Positions 43,957-52,003 of a stretch of 64,000 nt of DNA are shown one piece after another. The notes under the pieces were generated by a model. That model saw only the letters and a list, made by a program, of their open reading frames with translations, made no database searches and was not told the DNA's origin. How positions within the stretch are numbered: position 1 is the first letter of the stretch; each line of letters begins with the position of its first letter. This stretch comes from Kurthia massiliensis (GTDB lineage: Bacteria > Bacillota > Bacilli > Bacillales_A > Planococcaceae). The translations under genes were made by a program, and so were the position numbers. The stretch is taken from contig NZ_HE610998.1 of NCBI RefSeq assembly GCF_000285555.1, forward strand, positions 158,102 through 222,101, in the 5' to 3' direction.

Positions 43957-45123
43957 ATGGTTTGAAATAGAGACGTGGGTAGTAGCAATAACGGTAAGTA
44001 GTTGTAGCAGTTGCATCATTAGTACGTCATCTTGACGTTCGAAATGCGGCGTGTGCACGATTGTTTGATTAATGGCGCAAAGACCATCACGTATATGCTG
44101 TTGGCGAATGTCTGTATACGGTACTTGAATCGTTCGGAACCATTTGCCTTTTCCTTTAAGTGTCGTTGATGTTAATGACAGAATCGTATTTTTACGAATG
44201 GTATACGCAAATAAAATGTCTGACGCTTCGTGTTGTGACAAATAAGGACGCGCGGTATCACTAAACTGCGAAATGACATAGGCACAAAGCGACGTTAAGG
44301 ACGTAAATGCATCTTGTTGAAGTAACGTACGGAAAAGCGGGTTTTCATAGCTTTCTAAATGAATCATAGCATTTCGATCATCAAACAGCGTGCGCGCATC
44401 TTCGCAACGCTTTAACACATCGTCTACATCTGTAAAAGCAATCTCTTCTAAGAAAGTACGCAATTCATCATTAGTATCTCCATATAGCGCATACGCAATG
44501 GCTACATGAATCGGCTCATAAGGATCGGCAAGTAGTAGTGCGACGACAGTTTGTTTTGATGGTGTTTGTTTAAGCACATCAACGAACTCTTTGGCGCGCT
44601 CCCATTGTTGAAATGGTAATGCGTTTGGTGCCCATGAAGGGTCGTTTTTTGCGAGTGCTACGTAGGACATATAGACGAGATGCAGTTGCAATAGCGCATC
44701 ATAAATCGTGTCATAATATTGTTGAAACATGAACGGTGTAAAAATGTCCTCGTTGATGGCCTTTAAGTTATGCATGGATTTTGCTGTTTCAAATTGTTGG
44801 CGAACGTTCGCTTCGAATTGTTCGATGTTAAAAATGGATTCATACGATTGTTGTCGAAATGCAGTCTCGTCTAAATCTGTATGTAATAGTTTTGCTTGAG
44901 AGACGTAATAATCGATTTCATGATCAATGTATGCAGCTTTTTCTACACAAATTTTTTCGAATGCAGCGACGAGATGCAATGATTGTTGTTCAATGTTGGA
45001 TAACTTTGTCACCACAGTTTTACTTCTAAACATCGCTACTTTGCGAATAGCACCATATGATTTTGTCGTTTTTGGCAATTGGATTGTTTGTCCATACAAT
45101 TGAATGATTTTTTCTTCTGTCAT
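43954..45123 (-). CDS. unrecognised helical protein
   Basis: 389 residues, cytoplasmic, helical, no known motif; phrases such as ADPYEPIHVAIAYALYGDTN suggest a helical-repeat core. Start after AAAAGGAGGCG. Convergent with the coiled-coil gene at 42492, sharing the terminator. Confidence 0.6.
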   Translation of the reverse strand: MTEEKIIQLYGQTIQLPKTTKSYGAIRKVAMFRSKTVVTKLSNIEQQSLHLVAAFEKICVEKAAYIDHEIDYYVSQAKLLHTDLDETAFRQQSYESIFNIEQFEANVRQQFETAKSMHNLKAINEDIFTPFMFQQYYDTIYDALLQLHLVYMSYVALAKNDPSWAPNALPFQQWERAKEFVDVLKQTPSKQTVVALLLADPYEPIHVAIAYALYGDTNDELRTFLEEIAFTDVDDVLKRCEDARTLFDDRNAMIHLESYENPLFRTLLQQDAFTSLTSLCAYVISQFSDTARPYLSQHEASDILFAYTIRKNTILSLTSTTLKGKGKWFRTIQVPYTDIRQQHIRDGLCAINQTIVHTPHFERQDDVLMMQLLQLLTVIATTHVSISNH

Positions 45124-45254
45124 CGAAAACGCCTCCTTTTTCTACAATATTATCACGAAATTCTATTTTATGTATACATTAAACTGTTTGATGTATAAAA
45201 AATATGTTGTATCGTCAAATGGATAGGTATAATAGGAGAAAAGGAGGGCTTACG

Positions 45255-45662
45255 ATGAATATTCATGAATTATTAACAGAAGCACAATTACAAGATACAC
45301 TCATTGGTACGCTCGGTATTGAATTTACGGAATTAGAAAAAGAACGTGTTGTTTGTACAATGCCTGTAACACCGAAAACACATCAACCATTTGGGATTTT
45401 ACATGGAGGTGCGTCTGTTGCTTTAGCAGAAACAGCTGCTTCAATTGCCGCATTTTTAAATGTAAATCCTGACACACATTATCCAGTCGGTTTAGAAATT
45501 AATGCGAATCATATGCGTGCGAAGCGAGATGGCATCGTGACAGCTATTGCGACACCGTTTCATATCGGCCGCACAACGATGGTTTGGCAAGTAGAAATTA
45601 AAGACGAACAAGATCGTCTCGTTTGTGTATCACGTTGTACGGTTGCTGTTGTCGCCAAATAA
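45255..45662 (+). CDS. PaaI/MenI-type hot-dog thioesterase
   Basis: 135 residues. HGGASVALAETAASIA holds the family's catalytic acid on the central helix (HGG...E), and GLEINANHMRAKRDG is also typical of YdiI/MenI/PaaI acyl-CoA hydrolases. These enzymes split aromatic or naphthoyl-CoA thioesters. ATG 45255 follows AAGGAGGG; the open frame from 45204 is not coding. No menaquinone genes nearby, so the substrate is open. Confidence 0.88.
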   Translation: MNIHELLTEAQLQDTLIGTLGIEFTELEKERVVCTMPVTPKTHQPFGILHGGASVALAETAASIAAFLNVNPDTHYPVGLEINANHMRAKRDGIVTAIATPFHIGRTTMVWQVEIKDEQDRLVCVSRCTVAVVAK

Positions 45663-45701
45663 CAGTTATTCATAAACATATAAAATAAATGAGGTTGGAA
45701 A

Positions 45702-46259
45702 ATGAAACCAGAAATATTTATACAAAACGGGGAGAACGTAATACCATATAAAATTTTTAATAATGACAACGCATTTTTTAAGAGTTCATTAGGGTTTACA
45801 AATGATATAGAAGCGACGGATTATAATATAATCGTATCTAAAATCGTTGAATTTCCGTTAACTATTGTGTTTTATGAACTGTTTCCGATAAATGTAGAAA
45901 AAGAGATATTAAATATTAAAAATGATAATCACCTTACCATTATTAGAATTTATTCGCTTGAAGAATGGGATTTCATTTTCCAACAAATATATATGAATCT
46001 GGTGAATGGAGTAGAAGTTTCTATGTTCACTTTTGTAAATACAAGTGACTTAATTTCTTTTAAAAATTCCCCAATAAATCAATTTACTGAAGAAGTAGAA
46101 TTTCCTTTCATAGATAGTGTAGAAGTGATGACCTATATTAGACTCTCTATTTATGGAATGTTTATTCAAACTGTAGATTCAGCGTTAAATAGTCTTGAAA
46201 AAATTTATATGCGACTAGAAAATTTGGTTAGATTAGATTCATTTAATAGTGATTTATAA
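45702..46259 (+). CDS. unrecognised AT-rich protein, left end of accessory island
   Basis: 185 residues, acidic, Ile/Asn/Phe-rich, no family known. Codon use and AT content differ from genes to its left and match those to its right up to ~49.3 kb, suggesting acquired DNA. It lies upstream of a serine recombinase gene and ends with a strong terminator. Start after GAGGTTGG. Confidence 0.55.
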   Translation: MKPEIFIQNGENVIPYKIFNNDNAFFKSSLGFTNDIEATDYNIIVSKIVEFPLTIVFYELFPINVEKEILNIKNDNHLTIIRIYSLEEWDFIFQQIYMNLVNGVEVSMFTFVNTSDLISFKNSPINQFTEEVEFPFIDSVEVMTYIRLSIYGMFIQTVDSALNSLEKIYMRLENLVRLDSFNSDL

Positions 46260-46328
46260 GCAAATAATGTTTCGTATATGCTAGATTTTTTAATGCTTGT
46301 TGAAGTGAAAGTGCCAACCATACTTTAA

Positions 46329-46355
46329 GGACACCCAATTTTCGGGTGTCTTTTT
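46329..46355 (+). terminator. terminator
   Basis: GGACACCC/GGGTGTC stem with loop AATTTTC and five T. It covers the only in-frame start codon (GTG 46346) of the recombinase. Confidence 0.9.
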
Positions 46356-47032
46356 CGTTTCTAAACCTTTCAAAATCATTTTATAAATGTTTAAAAATAT
46401 TCGGTTATATTCGCGTTTCAACTGCTGATCAAAAAATCGCACGCCAGGAAGCAAAGATGAAAGCGCTAGGTATTGATGATCGTGATATTTATATTGATTA
46501 CGCTAGCGGTAAAGATTTTAACCGCCCGCAGTATCAAAATATGAAAAGCCGTCTCCGTTCCGGTGATTTAGTTTACGTCGACGCACTCGATAGACTAGGC
46601 CGCAACTATGAAGCCATCATTTCTGAGTGGAAGGAAATTACGCGCAAAATCAATGCTGATATTATCGTCTTAGAAAATGAAACGCTTTTCGATAGTCGAA
46701 AATTTAAAGCGATGAATACAGATGACAGTCAGCTCGGTTCATTGATGGAAGATCAATTCCTGTCTCTTCTTTCATATGTCGCCGATCAAGAGCGTAAAAA
46801 AATTCTAAAGCGTCAAAAGGAAGGTATTGAAGCTGCACGTAAAGCTGGTAAGCAGTTAGGGCGTCCAACAATCAATTTGGAGACGTTATCAAAAGAACAG
46901 CGTGAGATTTTAGAGGCTAATTTTGATAAGTGGCAGGCGAAGGAAATCAAGGGCGTGGAGTTTATGCGGATGCTGGGGTTGAAGAAGAATATGTTTTATA
47001 AATTAACGAGAGAATATAAAATGCACCTATAA
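46346..47032 (+). CDS. serine recombinase (resolvase/invertase), start region disrupted
   Basis: The catalytic domain is intact: FGYIRVSTADQKIARQEAK with the nucleophilic Ser, SGKDFNRPQYQNM, LDRLGRNYEAI, and DQERKKILKRQKEGIEAARK as the long E helix, followed by a short C-terminal helix-turn-helix (NMFYKLTREY). This is a resolvase/invertase-size enzyme (~212 residues from the natural start). The natural start seems to be ATG 46387, but ATGTTTAAAAATATTCGG is one base out of frame; one base fewer would give MLKIFGYIRVST. The in-frame GTG 46346 lies inside a terminator, so expression is doubtful. Likely mobility gene of the island. Confidence 0.8.
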   Translation: MSFSFLNLSKSFYKCLKIFGYIRVSTADQKIARQEAKMKALGIDDRDIYIDYASGKDFNRPQYQNMKSRLRSGDLVYVDALDRLGRNYEAIISEWKEITRKINADIIVLENETLFDSRKFKAMNTDDSQLGSLMEDQFLSLLSYVADQERKKILKRQKEGIEAARKAGKQLGRPTINLETLSKEQREILEANFDKWQAKEIKGVEFMRMLGLKKNMFYKLTREYKMHL

Positions 47033-47058
47033 AAATTAAACTAAAAGGGGATATTAAC

Positions 47059-47652
47059 ATGAATGAAAAAGTTACATTGAATCTCTATTTAAATACGTAT
47101 AGAAGAAGAGAATACATTCTCATCTATAAAGGGCTACAAGATAAGTTTAACGCTATGAACGAAAGTTTATTCAAGGACATAGAAGGAGCAGCTAATGAGT
47201 ATAGAGAAAAAAGAATAAAAGAAGATGAAATTGCTTATGATTATGAAGTAGTTGACCCGGCAGAAATATTTGAAAGGATAGAAATGGAAACTGTAGATTT
47301 TTATGAGTCTGAAAAGCTAATGGAATACAATTTTTATTTCTCCTTATTAACAATGGCTTATCAGATTTTCGAACAGCAATTACGTGGTTTTATTTATTCA
47401 GAATTAAATCATAGTACTAGTTCAGTTAGAATTAAAAATAAATTTTCAGATTTTGGTTCTAATATGGGACAAATAAAAAAGGCCTATGAACTATTATCTT
47501 ATGATTTAACTGAAGCTTCTCAATGGGAAGATATTGAAATGTTATATAAGGTTGTGAATACTTATAAACATGGAGATGGTCGTTCAGCTAATAACTTATA
47601 TAGAGATAATCCAGAAATGTTTTTAAAAAGTCCATTTAGTAAAAAAGATTAA
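47059..47652 (+). CDS. unrecognised protein, maybe abortive-infection-like
   Basis: 197 residues: an N-terminal helical charged part, then SLLTMAYQIFEQQLRGFIYS and MLYKVVNTYKHGDGRSANNL. The end looks cut: the frame stops at TAA 47650 after a run of six A, and the following small ORF could be its original C-terminus. The Y-K-H-G-D/G-R motif reminds me of HEPN-like or abortive-infection proteins (R-x4-6-H), but this is weak. AAAGGGGATATT precedes the ATG. Located just after the recombinase. Confidence 0.55.
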   Translation: MNEKVTLNLYLNTYRRREYILIYKGLQDKFNAMNESLFKDIEGAANEYREKRIKEDEIAYDYEVVDPAEIFERIEMETVDFYESEKLMEYNFYFSLLTMAYQIFEQQLRGFIYSELNHSTSSVRIKNKFSDFGSNMGQIKKAYELLSYDLTEASQWEDIEMLYKVVNTYKHGDGRSANNLYRDNPEMFLKSPFSKKD

Positions 47653-47789
47653 TGGATATAAAATTAACTACCAATACAGAAATAGTTTTGGACATTGAGC
47701 AGATTAACTTTGAAAAATATATTAATATTCTTATAGATTTCTGGGAAGGCTTTCCTGAACACCTTACTTCCATTATTGAAATTGAATAA
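47652..47789 (+). CDS. 45-residue ORF, probable displaced C-terminus of the previous gene
   Basis: ATG 47652 overlaps the preceding stop (TAATG). It reads MDIKLTTNTEIVLDIEQINF and continues to WEGFPEHLTSIIEIE before TAA. Either a coupled small gene or, more likely, the tail of the 197-residue protein displaced by a lost base in the A run at about 47641-47646. Confidence 0.45.
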   Translation: MDIKLTTNTEIVLDIEQINFEKYINILIDFWEGFPEHLTSIIEIE

Positions 47790-47831
47790 GTTATTAGAAA
47801 AACTCTTAGATTTTATTACTTATGCGAAAAA

Positions 47832-47858
47832 TATTTCCAAACAACATTTTGGTAAGGT
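47832..47858. repeat. dispersed 26-bp repeat, copy 1
   Basis: TTTCCAAACAACATTTT followed by GGTAAG. Nearly identical to the copy at 48693; the two copies flank the secreted-protein gene at 47983-48567 in the same orientation. Confidence 0.75.
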
Positions 47859-47887
47859 TAATTCTCAATTTTTTTAAAATAGACAAG

Positions 47888-47960
47888 TTTATAGACAGAA
47901 ACCACATAAAAAAGCCGCTCCAAATGTTAATCTGGGGCGGCATCTCATTTTGTCTATAAA
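47888..47960. repeat. inverted repeat TTTATAGACA around a terminator
   Basis: TTTATAGACA (47888-47897) is mirrored perfectly by TGTCTATAAA (47951-47960), enclosing the hairpin at 47914-47941. Confidence 0.75.
47911..47944 (-). terminator. terminator of the secreted-protein gene
   Basis: GCCGCTCC (47914-47921) pairs with GGGGCGGC (47934-47941); T run on the minus strand. Confidence 0.88.
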
Positions 47961-47982
47961 ACGGTGATTTAATAGATAAAAG

Positions 47983-48567
47983 CTATTTTTTAATTGTAGT
48001 AAGTTTACCTTTTTTGAACTTATACACATAATTTTTATTAGGATATTCTTTTTTAAATTGTAATTTATTTGGCGTTACAAATTTTAGAGACTTTACGCTA
48101 CCCTTATAAGTTCTAGCTGGATATGCACGTACTATGCCAGAGGGCGAAACACTTATAAATCTAAAAATAACATATCCAATTCGTCCTTTACCGTCAGGAT
48201 TTAAAGTAAATACGTCTGTATATACGAGATTTAAATAACCATTTGAATCTGTCGCATAAGTTAAATTGCTACCAAGTCCAGCAGTAATCATTTCCTCATG
48301 ATATAAATAAAGACCGTTTTTCTTTTTAATAATGAGGCCTGGAATTTTATAATATCCATCATTACCTTCATTTTCTATCACTAATCCATTTGGCAAAGTC
48401 TTTTTATATTTTTTTGAGTAAAAAGATGATCCCTTGTCTGAGTCAAAACTCGGTGCAATATAGGTTTTATAGCTTTTAGCACTGGCTTCAATGTTTTCTT
48501 GCGAAATGTTAGTTACTGTTGCACTTATTCCTAATGCAAGTGTTACAGCTAATAAAATTTTTTTCAT
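47983..48567 (-). CDS. secreted protein of unknown function
   Basis: 194 residues with a signal peptide (MKKILLAVTLALGISATVTN, cleavage near EASA). The mature part is basic and Tyr/Lys-rich with repeated beta-strand segments; no known domain. AT-rich like the island. The frame opens at GTG 48579, which belongs to the ribosome-binding site GAGGTGAG; ATG 48567 is the start. Flanked by copies of a 26-bp repeat. Confidence 0.65.
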   Translation of the reverse strand: MKKILLAVTLALGISATVTNISQENIEASAKSYKTYIAPSFDSDKGSSFYSKKYKKTLPNGLVIENEGNDGYYKIPGLIIKKKNGLYLYHEEMITAGLGSNLTYATDSNGYLNLVYTDVFTLNPDGKGRIGYVIFRFISVSPSGIVRAYPARTYKGSVKSLKFVTPNKLQFKKEYPNKNYVYKFKKGKLTTIKK

Positions 48568-48687
48568 TTTATTTCTCACCTCTTATATAGCATACTCTTT
48601 TTATAAAGACGAATATATTAATTTTATGCTGTCTATGTATTGTTTTATTTCTAAAATAAATCTGAAAAAATCACATATATTTTAGGA

Positions 48688-48714
48688 AAACATTTCCAAA
48701 CAACATTTTAGCAA
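48688..48714. repeat. dispersed 26-bp repeat, copy 2
   Basis: Contains the palindromic GGAAAACATTTCC and continues CAAACAACATTTTAGCAAG. It lies ~120 bases upstream of the minus-strand secreted gene. A weaker relative (TTTAGGAAACATGTTC) is at 49375-49390, ~95 bases upstream of the other secreted gene. Confidence 0.7.
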
Positions 48715-48729
48715 GTTGATGATAATGAA

Positions 48730-48760
48730 AAAAGCCATGACAATGTCATGACCTTTTTTT
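48730..48760 (-). terminator. terminator of 48759-49283
   Basis: CATGAC/GTCATG stem with a three-base loop and extended A/T flanks; seven-T run on the plus side and six-A on the other. Confidence 0.8.
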
Positions 48761-49283
48761 AATATCCAGAGATAGTTGCGATTGTTTTCATTGTGTCAAA
48801 ATGACCAATACTTAATGTTGTGTTCCCACCATAAGATGAAAATCCTACATAATAATTTGATGCTTTGAATAAACGATCGACTGGTTTACCATAAAGTTTT
48901 TGTAAATCTTCTTTTGTCGTCGTTTGTTTAAAATAAACTTTGTTGATTGCTTCTACGCGAGCAGTTGCTTTTGGTGTATCTTTCGTACCGTTTGTTTTGA
49001 ACGCGTATGTAGCACTGTCCTTTCCTTGATAGACGATTAAGTCACCTTCCGTTAAATCAGAATGACCTGCTACTTTTTTCTTTAAATCTTTATATGTCAT
49101 GCCAATAGTACCTTTTACTTCAGGTAAGGTACCTCTTTTTGTGAAATTGTTTAAGGAATTAGTTGTAATAGATTTCGATTTATATGTTGACGCTTCTGCT
49201 TGAGTAGCAGATGAGAGTGCGATAGGTGCTAGTAAAAATAAATTCACCAGTAAAAAGCCGATAGAGTACTTCAATTTTGCCAT
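48759..49283 (-). CDS. secreted protein, possibly DUF4309-like
   Basis: 174 residues with a signal peptide (IGFLLVNLFLLAPIALSSAT, cleavage near AEA). Mature part: GTIGMTYKDLKKKVAGHSDL, DLIVYQGKDSATYAFK and KEDLQKLYGKPVDRLF. The pattern of G-x-T-K/Y-x-D-hhK then a later L-x-x-hhGKPxD resembles small secreted DUF4309-type proteins; not certain. Start after GGGGAGAAAAA. Confidence 0.6.
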   Translation of the reverse strand: MAKLKYSIGFLLVNLFLLAPIALSSATQAEASTYKSKSITTNSLNNFTKRGTLPEVKGTIGMTYKDLKKKVAGHSDLTEGDLIVYQGKDSATYAFKTNGTKDTPKATARVEAINKVYFKQTTTKEDLQKLYGKPVDRLFKASNYYVGFSSYGGNTTLSIGHFDTMKTIATISGY

Positions 49284-49390
49284 TTTTTCTCCCCATTTTT
49301 ATTTATTCTAAATAAAGAGTAGTCTAATGTAAATGGTTTTGAGAATAAAGATTATGATAAAAGTATTACTTATTTTTAGGAAACATGTTC

Positions 49391-49427
49391 AAAAAAGGCT
49401 ACTCCTGGGGATGGAGTAGCCTTTTTT
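49391..49427. terminator. orphan bidirectional terminator
   Basis: AAAAAAGGCTACTCC/GGAGTAGCCTTTTTT, a 15-bp perfect stem. Neither strand has a known gene ending here, so it may close an unannotated small RNA on the minus strand. Confidence 0.85.
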
Positions 49428-49585
49428 GAAAAATTGAGATGAGTGGAGTTGCATACATGAGTATGCAAAATCATTCTTACGAAACAAATGTTTCATAAGC
49501 CAACATGCAACAATGTTGTAGATTAAATATATATGAAAATTCTGAATTTTTCAAGATTATAATAGCATGATTTAGCGAATTTTGA

Positions 49586-49613
49586 TTGGTTAATGTGAAA
49601 AAATCTCTATAAT
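49586..49613 (+). promoter_or_regulatory. promoter of the lipoprotein gene
   Basis: TTGGTT (49586-49591), a 16-base spacer and TATAAT (49608-49613), 26 bases before the ATG. Confidence 0.65.
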
Positions 49614-49638
49614 AGAAGAGAGAAAGAAGGTATGTGAG

Positions 49639-50127
49639 ATGAAAAAATGGATTGTACTTGTCGCTATGAGCTTAATGGTGATCGTGCTTGTTGCATGTGG
49701 AGAAAAAGAACAAGAGAAAACAACACCTGCTACAAATGATAGTTATAAAAGACCACCAACATTATATTTAGCAGTTAGTGATGTGTTAATAGAACGAATC
49801 GATGCACAGACGTATCAATGGACGTATACGGACAAAGAAACGAATGAAACGGTTCAAAATGCGACAGACGCGCTACCACCTTCAAAAACGGTGTCAATGG
49901 ATGATGTTTATAACGTTAAAGATATGAAATATTTAAAAGTAGGTTTCCAACCGATGCCTCAATTTTATCGTTTAATGATTTGGGATCAGCACGATGAACA
50001 AGTCGCTAAATATACAGATGAAGCAGACATTAAAGAAAGTGGTACATATATTTTAGAAGTTGAAGCAACGTTTGAAAATGGAACGGCGCAATATTTTGTA
50101 CCGATTCACTTACCGAAACGTCAATAA
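49639..50127 (+). CDS. lipoprotein of unknown function
   Basis: 162 residues. A lipoprotein signal peptide ends in the lipobox VLVAC with Cys20, followed by a Glu/Lys/Thr linker. The mature domain has beta segments (YQWTYTDKETNE, YLKVGFQPMPQFYRLMIWDQ, GTYILEVEATFENG) like an Ig-type fold. Anchored outside the membrane. Start after GAAAGAAGGT. Confidence 0.8.
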   Translation: MKKWIVLVAMSLMVIVLVACGEKEQEKTTPATNDSYKRPPTLYLAVSDVLIERIDAQTYQWTYTDKETNETVQNATDALPPSKTVSMDDVYNVKDMKYLKVGFQPMPQFYRLMIWDQHDEQVAKYTDEADIKESGTYILEVEATFENGTAQYFVPIHLPKRQ

Positions 50128-50145
50128 GAGGATGTAGATCGCCGG

Positions 50146-50178
50146 GCGTATGTATAAATTTATACATACGCTTTTTTT
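50146..50178 (+). terminator. terminator of the lipoprotein gene
   Basis: A perfect 26-base palindrome: GCGTATGTATAAA and TTTATACATACGC, then seven T. Confidence 0.92.
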
Positions 50179-50304
50179 CGTAGATATAGTACATCAATAG
50201 TCGTAGTCACTTTAAAAATATAAGTCGAATGTATGGAATATCGCTTAAAAACGATAAATCTTTTAAGAAATTGGGAAAAGTACATATGAAAAGGGGTGAA
50301 CAAC

Positions 50305-51087
50305 ATGTCAATTAATTTTCACGACGAAAAAAATAAGATGACGTACGCTTCACGTAAAGCAAATGCTTCATGGAGTGAAGATATCGAAGCACTTTTACCG
50401 CCAGGGAAGCATTTTATTCGAGCTGCTGATTTAGGGTGTGGTGGAGGTATTTATTCGAAAGCGCTCGTCGATGCGGGAGTAGAATCTGTCGTCGGCGTTG
50501 ATTTTTCACAAGCAATGCTAAATGGTGCTGTCTACAACTGCAAAGATTACGAAACGATATCATTTCAATTAGGGAGTGCTGTTGAAACGGGGCTAGACGA
50601 TGAAGCATTTGATTTAGTGCTTGCGAGAGCTTTAATTCATCACTTAGATCAAATTGAAGATACGTTTAATGAGTCTTATCGGATTTTAGAAAAAGGTGGC
50701 TATTTTATCGTACAAGATCGGACGCCAGAAGATGTTTTAATGCCAGGTAGCGAAGAACATATCCGTGGTTACTTTTTCGAGAAATTTGAAAAGCTAAAAA
50801 TTACGGAAGTGCGCCGTAGACATACGAGTGATCAAGTCAAAAAAGCGTTAGCTACTGCTGGATTCACACTAGAAAAAGAAGTGCCATTTTGGGAAGTACG
50901 GGCGACTTATCCGTCTAAAATGCGCTTAAAAGAAGAATTACGACATCGCATTGGCCGTAGCATTTTATATGAGTTAGATGACTATGAATTAGAAGAGTTG
51001 ATTGAATTTATCGATCAATCATTAACAAAGGAGCGCAATATCGTTGAAAAAGATCGTTGGACGATGTGGATCGCCCGCAAACTATAA
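50305..51087 (+). CDS. class I SAM-dependent methyltransferase
   Basis: 260 residues with AADLGCGGGIYSKAL (SAM motif I, about 36-50), VGVDFSQAML (acidic loop) and FDLVLARALIHHL (motif III region), i.e. the Methyltransf_11/25 fold, plus a C-terminal ~80-residue helical domain. Substrate unknown. ATG 50305 follows GGGGTGA; GTG 50296 lies within that site. Confidence 0.87.
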   Translation: MSINFHDEKNKMTYASRKANASWSEDIEALLPPGKHFIRAADLGCGGGIYSKALVDAGVESVVGVDFSQAMLNGAVYNCKDYETISFQLGSAVETGLDDEAFDLVLARALIHHLDQIEDTFNESYRILEKGGYFIVQDRTPEDVLMPGSEEHIRGYFFEKFEKLKITEVRRRHTSDQVKKALATAGFTLEKEVPFWEVRATYPSKMRLKEELRHRIGRSILYELDDYELEELIEFIDQSLTKERNIVEKDRWTMWIARKL

Positions 51088-51092
51088 AAGTT

Positions 51093-51122
51093 AAAAGGCA
51101 GACGCATACGCGCCTGCCTTTT
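51093..51122. terminator. bidirectional terminator
   Basis: AAAAGGCAG/CTGCCTTTT with an inner CGC/GCG stem. Confidence 0.9.
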
Positions 51123-51885
51123 ATGTTGCTGTTAAAAAGTCGATACATAATTTACCGATTGTACTCATAACTTCGTTGGCATGGGGCATATTTTCAGTCA
51201 AGACAGCGACGTATAATCGTTCTTGTCCTAGAGAAAAAATGCCAACGTCATGCATGGCAATACGACTCGTTCCGGAAAGGCTCGCAAGTTGCACTTCACT
51301 CCCTGCTAATTGCTCCCCAAGCCGTTTTGTGAGCTGTTGGTCGTAAAGCATACCATACAAATGCCTTCGACTTTCTTCATTGAAATAACGATTCGGTTCC
51401 CCAATAAGCGTCAAATAAGTGACCATGTCTTGTGCTGTCGTGAAATTGTCGCGCATACGATTGTGTGACATAAATGGTTTTAACAACAACGTATCGTTAG
51501 CGCCAACCATTTGGGATAATTGTTGAACGGCTTCCATTCCGACTTCTTCTATTAAAAGGTTTGCTGCACTATTGTCTGATACGATAATCGCTAGTTTCAT
51601 TAAATCGTGTAATGAGAGGTCGGGTACGTTGTGCAAATAATGAAGTACCCCCGTTCCTTTAACCGTTTCGGATATAGCGCGACGATCTGTTAACGTCAAT
51701 TGTCCTTGTTCAATTTTTTGCATAACGGTTAATACGAGCGGAATTTTGATGAGACTAGCAGATGTATGCGTTTTTAGTTCATGAAAGCTAAAGCTTTGTT
51801 TATGATACGTAATCTTAACGGATAAACCGTCTGTATGGGCATTACATAACGTTTCAACAGAATTTGTAAAATCTATCCAATTCAT
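51121..51885 (-). CDS. beta-lactamase-fold serine hydrolase, probably not a beta-lactamase
   Basis: 254 residues. Ser44 and Lys47 in SASLIKIP form the SxxK pair, SDNSA (103-107) is the SDN motif. The third box, KTG, reads LSGTSR, with Ser in place of Lys, and there is no signal peptide, so a periplasmic beta-lactamase role is unlikely. Similar cytoplasmic proteins occur in many Firmicutes with unknown substrates. Start lacks a strong ribosome-binding site (GTGGTG nearby). Convergent with the methyltransferase. Confidence 0.75.
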   Translation of the reverse strand: MNWIDFTNSVETLCNAHTDGLSVKITYHKQSFSFHELKTHTSASLIKIPLVLTVMQKIEQGQLTLTDRRAISETVKGTGVLHYLHNVPDLSLHDLMKLAIIVSDNSAANLLIEEVGMEAVQQLSQMVGANDTLLLKPFMSHNRMRDNFTTAQDMVTYLTLIGEPNRYFNEESRRHLYGMLYDQQLTKRLGEQLAGSEVQLASLSGTSRIAMHDVGIFSLGQERLYVAVLTENMPHANEVMSTIGKLCIDFLTAT

Positions 51886-52003
51886 GAAAACACCACCATA
51901 GTTTAGTTTTACTAATTGTAACTTAATTAAATGTTAAGTGCATAGTCATATGTTTTGATGTAAAGTATGTATAAATTAACGAACGATAGGGAGGACAACG
52001 ACG

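Larger units (their letters stand above)
49284..49638. other. 355-bp intergenic region with hairpins
   Basis: Holds an orphan strong terminator (49391-49427), three short hairpins in a row (TTGCATAC-ATGA-GTATGCAA near 49450, GAAAC-AAAT-GTTTC near 49481, CAACAATGTTG near 49508) and the lipoprotein promoter. No coding frame of note. Confidence 0.55.

Noticed and set aside
51121..51885. Antibiotic-resistance beta-lactamase
   Set aside because: KTG is replaced by SGT and no export signal is seen.
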